The translations under genes were made by a program, and so were the position numbers. Under the pieces are notes generated by a model. It made no database searches and was not told the origin of the DNA. It saw only the letters and a program-made list of their open reading frames with translations. A stretch of 64,000 bases of DNA from Lewinella sp. IMCC34183 (lineage in GTDB: Bacteria > Bacteroidota > Bacteroidia > Chitinophagales > Saprospiraceae): NCBI RefSeq assembly GCF_003390915.1, contig NZ_QMEM01000007.1, positions 247,070-311,069 of the forward strand, given 5' to 3'. Below are positions 36,937 through 45,385 of the stretch, in pieces (the first letter of the stretch is position 1; each line of letters begins with the position of its first letter).

Positions 36937-37557
36937 CTACTTCCAGGACATATTTTCCCGGATGGTCTTGGCCGGCACGCCGGCGGCGATGACGTTCTCT
37001 CCGATCTTTCCGGTCACCAGCGACATGGCGCCCACGATCGTACCATCGCCGACGTGGGATCCTTTGAGGATGGTAACCATCCGGCAGATCCATACGTGTT
37101 TGCCGATGTAGATGTCCTCGTCCGGATTGATTCGCTTGCCGTCCGCGTTCATGATGGTGTGATTGTCCGTGGTACGCAGGACAATTTGGGTGGAAAAGAG
37201 GCTTCCTTCCCCGATCTCTACCCGGGTACCATTGTGGATGATCAGTTCGGCGCCGTTGATGCGCGTGTCCTTGCCGATGATGAGTTCGTTGCCGTCGCCG
37301 ACGAGCTCGATCTTACCGGACATATAGACGCCCTCCCCCAGCACCACGCGGTTGTTATTGCCGCGGATCTCTATGGTGGCGTTGCGGATGCGGCAGCCCT
37401 CGGGAATAGTGAGTTCGGAGTTGCCCCCGACCTTCACCTGGGTGTTCAGCAGGTTGCCTCCGATGGTCACTTTACTCTTGGCGTCCTTGCGAATGGAATT
37501 GGAGGCGCCCCAGCGGTTGCGGGCCTGAATGAGGGTATGCTTGAGTTTCTCTTTCAT
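36937..37557 (-). CDS. Left-handed beta-helix (hexapeptide) acyltransferase
   Basis: The 206-residue protein starts MKEKLKHTLIQARNRWGASN. It is made largely of hexapeptide-type turns (SKVTIGGNLLNTQVKVGGNS, ATIEIRGNNNRVVLGEGVYM, ELIIGKDTRINGAELIIHNG). It ends with the xenobiotic/serine-acetyltransferase-like segment IYIGKHVWICRMVTILKGSH, VGDGTIVGAMSLVTGKIG and VIAAGVPAKTIREN. Such trimers acetylate sugars or glycopeptides; the substrate here is unknown. The start used is at the end of an upstream noncoding stretch. Confidence 0.85.
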   Translation of the reverse strand: MKEKLKHTLIQARNRWGASNSIRKDAKSKVTIGGNLLNTQVKVGGNSELTIPEGCRIRNATIEIRGNNNRVVLGEGVYMSGKIELVGDGNELIIGKDTRINGAELIIHNGTRVEIGEGSLFSTQIVLRTTDNHTIMNADGKRINPDEDIYIGKHVWICRMVTILKGSHVGDGTIVGAMSLVTGKIGENVIAAGVPAKTIRENMSWK

Positions 37558-37777
37558 AGTATGTGCGGGTGAGTGGGGGGCCGCTGCGTATCGGGTTGCC
37601 CTTCCGGCCATTGGACCGTAAAGGGTGGTCGGTGGAGCGGCGTCACCGGGACCAAAGTTACTACTTTATTGGGAGGCTGCTGTGGCAGCTTATTGCTTCC
37701 GGCGGGTTGAAGGTGCTGGCCCAGGGTAAGATTAGCGGAGTAGCTGAGTTAACTGCGGCGGGATGCTGGATGGTGAC
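37558..37777. other. Noncoding gap upstream of the acyltransferase gene
   Basis: The open frames here run into the adjoining repeat and show no protein-like composition, so no gene is called. The stretch must hold the promoter of the minus-strand acyltransferase gene, but I cannot place it. Confidence 0.4.
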
Positions 37778-38026
37778 CTTGATCTTTTGGTTCTTTTCTA
37801 TCAAGGGAAAAGAACGGAGGGTGGTGGATTACCGGCGGGATAGGGTTTCTCACAGATCGCCTGCGGCGACACGGGGCGCCTTAAAGTGGGAAAGTTTTAA
37901 CACAGATCGCCTGCGGCGACACGGAGGCGCTGCGCTTAGGCACAGAGTTTCACAGATTCGCGCAGGGCTGATGCGAGGGGCTGACGCGGAATTCCACGGA
38001 GGGGGCCGGACCTGCGGTCCAGCCGC
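37778..38026. repeat. Direct repeat copy A (249 bp) with internal hairpin
   Basis: This segment matches the copy at 38312-38510 almost base for base, except for one extra 50-bp block that contains an internal second copy of a 24-bp core (CACAGATCGCCTGCGGCGAC...). Near its left end is a perfect 9-bp inverted repeat, GTTCTTTTC - 8 nt - GAAAAGAAC (37790-37815). No coding potential. Confidence 0.85.
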
Positions 38027-38311
38027 GGTACTGACGCGCAGTACTGAAATCGACCGCCACTGGGTTTCCGGCCAGCAGCCACCACACGGATAGAAGCCAC
38101 GGCTGGTCAGTGGGAAACGCCCTTGCGACCGCCCGGGGACCGCGCCGCGAACCGGCGTGAAGAAACCTACACTGTATGAGCCGGAGGATTCAACGCGGGA
38201 GGCTTGCTGGCAACAGTCGGCCGCGGACACCATCGGAGCGGGAGGGGCCAACGCGAGTTTGTAGGTTTTAGCCGGTTTGGGGTGCGGGCACCGGTCAGGC
38301 GGGCGCACAGG
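38027..38311. other. Unique spacer between the two direct repeats
   Basis: This GC-rich stretch has no credible ORF on either strand and no recognisable RNA or mobile-element motif. I see nothing specific in it. Confidence 0.4.
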
Positions 38312-38510
38312 CTTGATCTTTTGGTTCTTTTCTATCAAGGGAAAAGAACGGAGGGTGGTGGATTAACGGCGGGATAGGGTTTCTCACAGATCGCCTGCGG
38401 CGACACGGAGGCGCTGCGCTTAGGCACAGAGTTTCACAGATTCGCGCAGGGCTGATGCGAGGGGCTGACGCGGAATTCCACGGAGGGGGCCGGACCTGCG
38501 GTCTAGCCGC
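38312..38510. repeat. Direct repeat copy B (199 bp) abutting the GreA/B-like stop codon
   Basis: Copy B carries the same hairpin (38324-38349) and the same CACAGATCGCC...AGCCGC body as copy A, without the 50-bp extra block. The match ends exactly where the stop codon of the GreA/B-like gene begins. Confidence 0.85.
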
Positions 38511-38971
38511 TAGTAGACGGCCACGATCGTCAGCCGCTTGCCGTTGAATTCGGCCGTCTCCCCTACCCCACGGTTCAGCAGCACTTGCCCGATCGGCGAG
38601 CTGACGGACACGCAGTAGTACAGCTGCCCGTCGAGATGGACCTTGCCCAGTCCCACGGCCAGATAGTAGCTTCCCCGGTCCGTAATCACCAGGCTGCCCT
38701 TCGTAGCCCGGCCGGAGGTGCGCTCCGGGCCGATACCGTCCAGCTCCTGCCGCGACTCCACTGCCTGCTGTAACTGCGCGTGGGCGCGCGCCTCCTCGCC
38801 CTGCAGCATGGCCCGGCCGGTCTCGTACTTGTCGCCGACGCTGCTCTTCGTTTCGCTCTCCCGCGACGCCGCGATGCCGGCCAGGATGTCCCGGACCGTA
38901 GCGATCCGCCGGTCTACGTCGGCCACACAGGCTTGGTGCAGTTGCTGCTTGATGTCGTCGGGGTCGTTCAC
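38510..38971 (-). CDS. GreA/GreB-like elongation-factor-family protein
   Basis: The 153-residue protein starts at GTG (NDPDDIKQQLHQACVADVDR). The N-terminal half is a coiled coil with the segment ETKSSVGDKYETGRAMLQGE. The C-terminal half (GSLVITDRGSYYLAVGLGKV, YYCVSVSSPIGQVLLNRGVG, AEFNGKRLTIVAVY) matches the FKBP-like GreA/B C-terminal domain. Classical GreA/B cleaves backtracked RNA through acidic residues at the coiled-coil tip; this family is divergent and often misnamed in databases. Function is probably RNA-polymerase-associated, unproven. Confidence 0.7.
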   Translation of the reverse strand: MNDPDDIKQQLHQACVADVDRRIATVRDILAGIAASRESETKSSVGDKYETGRAMLQGEEARAHAQLQQAVESRQELDGIGPERTSGRATKGSLVITDRGSYYLAVGLGKVHLDGQLYYCVSVSSPIGQVLLNRGVGETAEFNGKRLTIVAVY

Positions 38972-39460
38972 GAAGGGGAGTGTGGGGCTAAAGTTAACGG
39001 GCGCGTGGGGGTTAAGTAAGCAGTAGTCTGTTGCTCATGCGGGGTGCCGTGCAATAATGTACACTGACCAGGATGCCCACAAAGGCTGCTTTGGCGGGTG
39101 TGGACAGCGGGGGCCGAAAAGCCGTTGGTTTCCCGCTTATTCACCACCTACTGGTCTGTCAATCAGCAAGTAAGCCGGTTATCCACACCCTCGTCCGGCC
39201 TGTGGAAAACCTGCCCCCAATCCCAATTTTCAGTTGACTCCACCGCCGGCCAGACCGCAGATCACCCTCCCTACCCTCCGCATCTGCCCCCCACGCGCCT
39301 CCGTGAGGACGCAGTTTCTCTGCGTTGATCCCATCCCACCACCGCCATGAACCAGTCCGCAGGTAGCTCTCCCTTTGGAGGCTTACACGGCACCTGCGCT
39401 CCGCCGCCCGTCGGTGCCTAGGCGCTTGTTTGTCCCGCTTTTCTTTACGTAGGCTACCGC
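38972..39460. other. Noncoding gap with a cluster of DnaA-box-like 9-mers
   Basis: No credible ORF is present. A perfect DnaA-box consensus TTATCCACA lies at 39179-39187, with near matches TGTGGAAAA (39201-39209), TTATTCACC (39138-39146) and TGTGGACAG (39099-39107). All fall within about 110 bp. No strongly AT-rich unwinding region is obvious next to them. Confidence 0.4.
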
Positions 39461-39925
39461 TCAGCCGGGGACGGCCGTTTTTCCAAGCTTCTGGCCGGAA
39501 AGCTTCATTCCGGCGCGGGCATTGAGCACGATCAGCGTGAGGTTGGTGGCTCCGAACAGCAATTCGAGCACCTGGAAAAATAGGAAGGTGCCATCGATAG
39601 AGTAGTGCACCGCTCGGAAGTAGAGGTAGATGGCCAGGCCAATCAGGATACAGCCGTTGAACGCGACAACTTTCATGCGCCGCATTTTCGTCAGCACGAG
39701 CGGGTGGGTTGACTTGCCCGCCAGTTTACTGCCGGTCACGCCGAGGGTCGGCATGGCGATCAGCAGGACGGGTACGCCGTAGAGGATGCCGGTCTTTACC
39801 TGCCGAATGAATGCGTGGTCGCCGATGAGCTCGGCCAGGAGGGAGAGGGTGAAGAAGGATCCGATGGTCAGCAGGGCCACGGCGGTGGCGGCGATGTGGG
39901 AGCGGAGGATGGCTTTGCGGGTCAT
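39461..39925 (-). CDS. Hypothetical four-helix membrane protein
   Basis: The 154-residue protein starts MTRKAILRSHIAATAVALLT; the longer in-frame reading overlaps the AraC-type gene and is rejected. Four hydrophobic spans are visible: AATAVALLTIGSFFTLSLLA, GILYGVPVLLIAMPTLGVT, VVAFNGCILIGLAIYLYF and FQVLELLFGATNLTLIVLNA. No catalytic motif or known family is recognised. It is 47 bp downstream of the AraC-family gene on the same strand, so the two may be cotranscribed. Confidence 0.65.
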   Translation of the reverse strand: MTRKAILRSHIAATAVALLTIGSFFTLSLLAELIGDHAFIRQVKTGILYGVPVLLIAMPTLGVTGSKLAGKSTHPLVLTKMRRMKVVAFNGCILIGLAIYLYFRAVHYSIDGTFLFFQVLELLFGATNLTLIVLNARAGMKLSGQKLGKTAVPG

Positions 39926-39972
39926 AGTAGGGTGGATAATTTGCTGCGGCAAACTTCCCACCGGCGGACGAG

Positions 39973-40779
39973 CTAAAATTGTAGGAATCGGAAACTGGTA
40001 AGTTGCTTCCTGATACGGTGCGGATGGGTACCGATGATTTTCTTGACGGTATGGGTGAAGTGAGCCTGATCGGCGAAGTTCTGGTCGTAGGAGACCGCCG
40101 TCAGGGAATCGGAAGAGTACCGCATCTGGTAGACCGACTGCCGTAGCTTGACCAGCAAGCTGTATTCCTTCGGTGAACACCCGACGGTCCTGTAGAAGTG
40201 GTTCCGCAGCGTCCGGGGGGAGGTACCGACTTGCGCGGCGACCGCCGCCACGGTGATGCTTCCCCCGTGCCGCTCGATGAGGTCGATGGCGCCCTTGACT
40301 ACTTCCAGGTTTTTGCTTTCCGCCGCCGCCTTTAAGGTTGCTTCCAACGCGGCAAACATCCCTTCCGGCGTAGCGCTGTCGTCTATTGCCCGGCGTAGCC
40401 TTACGGCATGTTCCTGCAGCAGGTCATCTGCGGCGATGAGCCAGGGCAGAGCGGATACGTCCGTCTCGGTCAGCAACGCCAGCGCGAAGGGCTTCAGGTG
40501 GGCACCGACGATCTTTACCCGATCCGTAAGCGGCTTTACCGACAGCTGGTGGCTTGCTATCCTGGAAAAGACCATATCGGCCCTGCGGGTTTCCCCGCTA
40601 GAGTGATTGGTTACGGCGAACGGATGGTCGAAGAAATACCCGAAGGTTATGCGTGGGAAGGGGAAGACTTGTTCTTCGGCGAGCAACAGGTCAGCAACGG
40701 GGATATCCAGGTAGAAGTAAGTATCCACCCACTCCCTGAGCTGCGTATCCGATGGTCTTGCGAAGGTAAAGTCGTTCAC
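39973..40779 (-). CDS. AraC-family transcriptional regulator
   Basis: The 268-residue protein begins at GTG (MNDFTFARPSDTQLREWVDT). The N-terminal half is the DUF6597-like effector domain frequent in Bacteroidota (FPFPRITFGYFFDHPF, IVGAHLKPFALALLT). The C-terminal half has two helix-turn-helix units: GGSITVAAVAAQVGTSPRTL followed by RNHFYRTVGCSPKEY, and YDQNFADQAHFTHTVKKIIG. Likely controls the adjacent small membrane-protein gene or itself; no operator was identified. Confidence 0.85.
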   Translation of the reverse strand: MNDFTFARPSDTQLREWVDTYFYLDIPVADLLLAEEQVFPFPRITFGYFFDHPFAVTNHSSGETRRADMVFSRIASHQLSVKPLTDRVKIVGAHLKPFALALLTETDVSALPWLIAADDLLQEHAVRLRRAIDDSATPEGMFAALEATLKAAAESKNLEVVKGAIDLIERHGGSITVAAVAAQVGTSPRTLRNHFYRTVGCSPKEYSLLVKLRQSVYQMRYSSDSLTAVSYDQNFADQAHFTHTVKKIIGTHPHRIRKQLTSFRFLQF

Positions 40780-40863
40780 TGTCGTGATGGTAGCATGGCC
40801 GTAGGACCAGGAGCGTGTATAGACGCAGGATTTGAGGTAAGGCTGCCCGTGGTGTCCTGAAAG

Positions 40864-41079
40864 TTGCCAAATCCTTCAAACTCGACCCAGCAATGTGCTC
40901 GGTTGACCGACCGACAGGGGGACCAAGGTAATCCCTTTCTACTGATCCAGCGCCAACGCAAGGATAGCCTCCGTGGCGTCTTTGATGCCGTGCGGCGACT
41001 GACCCGCACGGAAGGCCAGTGGCGTAACCTTAACCGTAAGTTTCCACCCTGGAAGGTGGTGGATTACCGCTTCAACTAA
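40864..41079 (+). pseudogene. IS5-family transposase N-terminal remnant
   Basis: The frame gives SLRGVFDAVRRLTRTEGQWR followed by NLNRKFPPWKVVDYRFN and a stop. This is the GCQWR-LP..FPPW..VYYYF pattern of the DUF4096 N-terminal domain of IS5-type transposases. The stop falls where these proteins continue, and the DDE domain is absent downstream. Confidence 0.55.
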
Positions 41080-41094
41080 TGGTCACGCGGCTGT

Positions 41095-41237
41095 ACGCGA
41101 TCAACGACGTACTCAACCGGGGGGCGGGGAAGGTAGTACCGGAGGGGGGAGTCCACGCCGAGGTAGCGGGCGATGTCGGTGGCCTTGCGACCAACCCCGT
41201 TATCCCTGAGCACTTCGGTGAATTGTGTCTTCTTCAC
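41095..41237 (-). pseudogene. Possible IS3-type OrfA remnant
   Basis: Reading on the minus strand from a GTG gives VKKTQFTEVLRDNGVGRKAT followed by DIARYLGVDSPLRYYL. The order KKxxFTE ... DI.R.LG is that of IS3-type OrfA proteins and resembles the intact OrfA nearby, but it is shortened in the middle and has no proper end. This is a weak call. Confidence 0.3.
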
Positions 41238-41421
41238 CCGTCCAAAGCTTACAGTTTTGAACTGTCCGAATTAAGCGGAAGGCTGTGAATCCAACTATCG
41301 TTCGGCACTTTGATGGAGTAGCCAGGGAGCAGGTCACGGTGACCCCACCCCTAAAAAGCGGTACCACGCATAACTAGAAAAATCTGGCTGATCTACCTAC
41401 ATTTAACTACACCGGATCAGC

Positions 41422-41688
41422 ATGAAAAAATCGAAGTTTACCGAGGCCCAGATCGCCTTTGCCCTGCGGCAGGCGGAACAGGGTACACGGGTCGAGGAGG
41501 TCTGCCGCAAGCTCGGCATCAGCCCGGCCACGTTCTACAACTGGAAGAAGCAGTACGGCGGGATGGGCGTTTCGGAACTGCGCCGCCTGAAGCAGCTCGA
41601 GGAGGAGAACCGGCAACTCAAGCAACTGGTCGCCGACCTGAGCCTGGATAAACAGATGCTCCAGGACGTAATAAAAAAAAAGCTTTGA
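41422..41688 (+). CDS. IS3-family transposase OrfA
   Basis: The 88-residue DNA-binding protein starts MKKSKFTEAQIAFALRQAEQ and carries a helix-turn-helix (GTRVEEVCRKLGISPATFYN) and a leucine-zipper-like helix (LRRLKQLEEENRQLKQLVAD). Its 3' end contains nine A residues followed by G (41673-41682), a classic -1 slippery site. Ribosomes would shift into OrfB there to make the OrfAB transposase. Confidence 0.9.
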   Translation: MKKSKFTEAQIAFALRQAEQGTRVEEVCRKLGISPATFYNWKKQYGGMGVSELRRLKQLEEENRQLKQLVADLSLDKQMLQDVIKKKL

Positions 41689-42518
41689 CGGCACGGCGTA
41701 AGCGTACGCTGGTCGAGCACCTGGTGGAAAACTACCGCGTGTCAGTACGACGCGCCTGCCACGTCATTCCGTTCCGTCGCTCAAGCTGCTACTACAAGCC
41801 CATCGGACGCGACGACTCGGCCCTCCGACGGCGCATTCGCGAGATCGCCGAGACGCGGGTACGGTACGGCATCTGGCGAGTGGTGACGCTGCTGCGGCGC
41901 GAGGGCTGGCGGGATAACCATAAGCGGATCTACCGGATCTACTGCGAGGAGGGGCTTAATCTGCGGAACAAGCGGCCGCGGCGCAGTAAGTCGGCTGCCC
42001 ACCGCGTGGAGCAGCTGACCGCCTCTACAATTGACGAGGTGTGGAGCATGGACTTCGTGGCCGACCAGCTGTTTGATGGCCGCAAGATCCGCGCCTTAAC
42101 TGTAGTGGATAACTACAGTCGCCAGTGCCCGGTGATCTTTGTAGACCGCTCGCTGAAGGGCGCCGACGTGGTAAACGTGCTGGATGGGCTGGGTCGTCGG
42201 CCGCAACGGATCAAAGTCGATAACGGGAGTGAGTTCATCTCCAAAGCGCTGGACAAGTGGGCCTACGAAAAGAAAATCACCTTGGACTTCTCCCGTCCGG
42301 GTAAACCGACTGATAATCCGTTCATTGAAAGCTTCAACGGTAGCTTCCGCGACGAGTGTTTGAATGCCCACTGGTTCCTATCTTTGGAGGACGCACGCCA
42401 AAAGATCGAACGTTGGCGGCGTGAATACAATGAATTTCGGCCCCATACGGCGCTCGGCGGATTGCCCCCGAAGGCCTTCGTCGATACACTTTTAATACAG
42501 CCAGAAATTCCAGTTTAG
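41685..42518 (+). CDS. IS3-family transposase OrfB (DDE integrase domain)
   Basis: The 277-codon frame overlaps the end of OrfA in the -1 frame and has only a TTG as a nominal start, consistent with production by frameshifting. The HTH_21 segment (RVRYGIWRVVTLLRREGWRD) precedes the rve catalytic core. DDE residues are visible in VWSMDFVADQL, IKVDNGSEF and NPFIESFNGSFRDECL. The C-terminus is complete (YNEFRPHTALGGLPPKAF). Confidence 0.9.
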   Translation: MTARRKRTLVEHLVENYRVSVRRACHVIPFRRSSCYYKPIGRDDSALRRRIREIAETRVRYGIWRVVTLLRREGWRDNHKRIYRIYCEEGLNLRNKRPRRSKSAAHRVEQLTASTIDEVWSMDFVADQLFDGRKIRALTVVDNYSRQCPVIFVDRSLKGADVVNVLDGLGRRPQRIKVDNGSEFISKALDKWAYEKKITLDFSRPGKPTDNPFIESFNGSFRDECLNAHWFLSLEDARQKIERWRREYNEFRPHTALGGLPPKAFVDTLLIQPEIPV

Positions 42519-42545
42519 CTGGTAGCGGTTATGGGGGTGGGCTCA

Positions 42546-42839
42546 GCCAACGAGAATTTCTACTTTAGAGTGGTTGCGGCTTAGGGGAAGTCTACAGGCG
42601 AACCTTATTTCCTTGTAGGTCAACGTTAAATTCGCCTTTTACTGAACTGCGCTCCGTACTGGTGTAACTATTCTGTTAAACTTACATATATACTTATACG
42701 GCATTATACATCTTCGGCCGTGGTTGACGTCGAGCGGTGTGTTTGGATGGATCTCATTGTTCCGTATTGACGGATAATACCGTGTTATGATCGAAAACTT
42801 TTAAACGGCCAAAGTTGAGCTATGGCATGCATCACACAC
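42546..42839. other. AT-rich noncoding gap at the compositional boundary
   Basis: No gene or recognisable motif is seen. Base composition falls sharply here compared with the DNA on the left. The first bases (GCCAACGAG) resemble one arm of the attC-like sites further right, but no partner arm is found. Confidence 0.35.
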
Positions 42840-43304
42840 CTATTCAATAATTAAACTATATGAATTCGGAGTATCTTCTGAGTGCACATGGATAGTATAT
42901 GAAAACAATTTAATCTCGCACTTCATCGTTACTTCCAACTCTACAATTGACATTTCTATATTTATACTCTGGCTGATAATATTGCGTTGTCTTTCAGTTA
43001 AATCAGATTGGTTTTCAATGGAAACAGCAGAATTGAACGAACCAACAAGTTCATAATCGTAGTCGGCTAGTTGACGAATTAGCAAAAAGTTACCGATGCC
43101 CTTTTGGACAGTATTGCGGGAAAAGTCAAATGCGACAAAAGTGTATCCATCTTCGTGTTGAAAGGTAAAGAGTACATTTCCAGTTCCAGTTAGTTCCAAT
43201 CTGGTGAAACCATACTGAATACTATTTCTTTTTGTAAAGATTTGCAGTAACTTATAGGTTTTCAGGTCTATGGTTCTCCGTTCGGATATGATTGCGTCAT
43301 CCAT
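42840..43304 (-). CDS. Hypothetical protein, candidate immunity protein
   Basis: The 154-residue soluble protein starts MDDAIISERRTIDLKTYKLL. It has no signal peptide and a mostly beta-strand pattern (IQYGFTRLELTGTGNVLFTF, YTFVAFDFSR, MKCEIKLFSYTIHVHSE). No family is recognised. It starts 39 bp after the stop of the large toxin-like lipoprotein gene on the same strand, the usual position of an immunity gene. The immunity role is an inference from position and size only. Confidence 0.55.
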   Translation of the reverse strand: MDDAIISERRTIDLKTYKLLQIFTKRNSIQYGFTRLELTGTGNVLFTFQHEDGYTFVAFDFSRNTVQKGIGNFLLIRQLADYDYELVGSFNSAVSIENQSDLTERQRNIISQSINIEMSIVELEVTMKCEIKLFSYTIHVHSEDTPNSYSLIIE

Positions 43305-43343
43305 TGGCTTGTTTTTAGAAGAATAAGACGTATGTGTAAGCTT

Positions 43344-45185
43344 CTACAGGAACCTAATCTTTCTTTCAATACGTTTAATTTTAAAACTGATCGTGGGTCC
43401 ACCAGTCGTATTTGCAACAGAATAAAATTTAATTTGAATTGCATCATTAGCCACTTTATAGATTTGTTCTAATGGCTCGGTAGGATTAAAATATGGTCCT
43501 GTAACATCTGGGAACAGCCCCAACAACTCGTTGAAAAATGACTGAGGATTCTTGACATCAGCGAGTGTCATTCCATAATTACCCCCTCTCCACGTGAGCT
43601 TTCCTAATATACTGCCACTTTGGTTTTTGACTACAGTCAGTAACTTTTCAACAAATTCAGAACCGAAGTGCTTCATTTCAACCACCGCCCGCCAGGCTCT
43701 TGAGGCTTTTCCCGTCAACTCAATTCCATCAACCGTTAGATCCAGAGCTGCTAAAGCAGGAAATTTCCGTTTAACTATGTTCAGTGTCTCACCAAGAAAA
43801 CCCAGTATATCTCCCTGCCTCACATTATTAATAGCATCAATGACATTACTATAGTCCGATACGCCGGGAACATTTCGCTTAATCAACTCTATAGCAACTT
43901 CTACCGCTACCTCCTGTATGAAAGGCCATAAGAATCCGGGTATCTCAGCAAACTCTCCGTCAGCAAGTGCCCGGAAATCCGCATTCTCTATGTACAGTTG
44001 GATATAAATGTTAGCTGCTAGAATCGCACTTTCATCTGACACTTTAGAGGTCCTTCGTCCTAGATGGGCCTGTAAGAACGTGCTAATTACACTCACCTGC
44101 CGTAAGCCTGCATCTGAAAAGAAGAAAGTTTCAATACTTTCTTCCGGGAAGTAAATTCCCTTAGAGTTGAGGGTATTGTACACCCGAAACGAACCACAAC
44201 GATGGTCGACGATACCACCGGAAGCGGTACTGTAGCAAGCGCTATACTGCTGTAGATCACCCATGAATAGTGGTTTAGGCAATTGAAGTCGACCTAAATA
44301 GCCGTGTACAGCATCATTCAACGAGATAGTCTCAAATCCGTCGATGTCGTCACCTATACTTAATGGATCATTATTGCCGGACCCACCACTTCCCCCGCTA
44401 TTCCCAATACCATTATATCCAGAACCTACACCACTACCCCATCCGCTGGAGCCAGTAGTTCCTGAACTTTGACTGCCGCTGCCACCGCTGTCGCCCTCTC
44501 CTTCACAAAAATCGTCGCGCCATATTGTTACGCTTCCATCGCAATCGACGAACATCTGGTACTTGGCCTCTGAACTGGCGGAAGGTACACAGTATAACTC
44601 TCCGCCTTGGCACTTCTGCTTTATTGCGCGACCACGTTTGTCCAAACTAGCGAAAATCTTGTTAATATGTTTTTCCGCTGTGACAGATGTGTCCTTTCTA
44701 CTATTCCCAAATCCATTTTCGTAAAAACTACGGTAAAAATAATTTGCGGTAAGCAACCCACTATCATACCACATACTGAAAAAGCCCGTAACTTGACCTC
44801 CTTCGTCAAACCGCGTAGGTACAGAATATATCAATTTATCAGCAGAAACCTTATCGGCCTCAATCATTGACCAATCTGGATATCCCGATCTTTGAGTAAT
44901 GATGGTGTGGTTCTGAATAAAGTATGTGTTAGAGAGCAGAAGATTAGCAAAGTCCGTTTTCAGTTTTTCGACATCGTTGCACTGAGCACAATTGCTAGAT
45001 TTACTAAATGTCTGAGTGCCTATTCTGTGTACGTAATTTGATGCGTATTGACTGATTAAGGTAGTTGAATCATTAAACGATACATCTTGTAATGAAAAGT
45101 CATCCTTCTCGCACGTAGTTAGACTGAGAATGAGCATGAGTGAAAATACGTGAAAAACTCTGAGGAACGGTTTCTTTTGGATCAT
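43344..45185 (-). CDS. Large lipoprotein with Gly/Ser linker and toxin-like C-terminal region
   Basis: The 613-residue protein has a lipobox (SLTTC, Cys about residue 25), a Cys-containing N-terminal domain (~30-225) and a Gly/Ser-rich linker (~228-275, SGGSGSQSSGTTGSSGWGSG). A helical region follows (VISTFLQAHLGRRTSKVSDE, PFIQEVAVEVAIELIKRNVP, LAALDLTVDGIELTGKASRA). The C-terminal ~75 residues (GMTLADVKNPQSFFNELLGL ... TISFKIKRIERKIRFL) are short, basic at the end and domain-like. This layout is that of lipoprotein-delivered polymorphic toxins of Bacteroidota. The C-terminal fold is not identified. Confidence 0.6.
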   Translation of the reverse strand: MIQKKPFLRVFHVFSLMLILSLTTCEKDDFSLQDVSFNDSTTLISQYASNYVHRIGTQTFSKSSNCAQCNDVEKLKTDFANLLLSNTYFIQNHTIITQRSGYPDWSMIEADKVSADKLIYSVPTRFDEGGQVTGFFSMWYDSGLLTANYFYRSFYENGFGNSRKDTSVTAEKHINKIFASLDKRGRAIKQKCQGGELYCVPSASSEAKYQMFVDCDGSVTIWRDDFCEGEGDSGGSGSQSSGTTGSSGWGSGVGSGYNGIGNSGGSGGSGNNDPLSIGDDIDGFETISLNDAVHGYLGRLQLPKPLFMGDLQQYSACYSTASGGIVDHRCGSFRVYNTLNSKGIYFPEESIETFFFSDAGLRQVSVISTFLQAHLGRRTSKVSDESAILAANIYIQLYIENADFRALADGEFAEIPGFLWPFIQEVAVEVAIELIKRNVPGVSDYSNVIDAINNVRQGDILGFLGETLNIVKRKFPALAALDLTVDGIELTGKASRAWRAVVEMKHFGSEFVEKLLTVVKNQSGSILGKLTWRGGNYGMTLADVKNPQSFFNELLGLFPDVTGPYFNPTEPLEQIYKVANDAIQIKFYSVANTTGGPTISFKIKRIERKIRFL

Positions 45186-45385
45186 AGGTGTAGTAAATGT
45201 GGTGAAAAAGTTTTCGCTTTAAAGCTAATAAAAATATTCAACTACCCTTCTCCCACAAAAGACTTTCTGTTTTCTGCTATAAACAGCTAAATTCTGTCAA
45301 GATAAGTGACACTTAGTACTCACTCTAAGTTATCGGCCATTCGAGCGCGTGATGTTTATTCTAGTTGCCGGCCTAATGCCGGCCA

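Larger units (their letters stand above)
41340..42545 (+). mobile_element. Complete IS3-family insertion sequence
   Basis: The element runs from TGACCCCACCCC to GGGGGTGGGCTCA, with imperfect inverted repeats of about 45 bp extending into TCTGGCTG on both sides, and TG...CA ends as in IS3. It encodes OrfA and OrfB in overlapping frames. No clear 3-4 bp target duplication is visible, so the flanks may have been rearranged. Confidence 0.8.

Noticed and set aside
37563..38093. A 176-codon plus-strand ORF
   Set aside because: It runs into direct-repeat copy A and has no protein-like pattern.
39346..39420. A 24-codon ORF (MNQSAGSSPFGGLHG...) as a small peptide gene
   Set aside because: No ribosome-binding site, no neighbours of a peptide-maturation type and no repeated occurrence in the window.
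42546..42560. An eighth attC-like arm (GCCAACGAG) at the IS3 right flank
   Set aside because: No complementary arm is present within 300 bp, so the short match may be chance.
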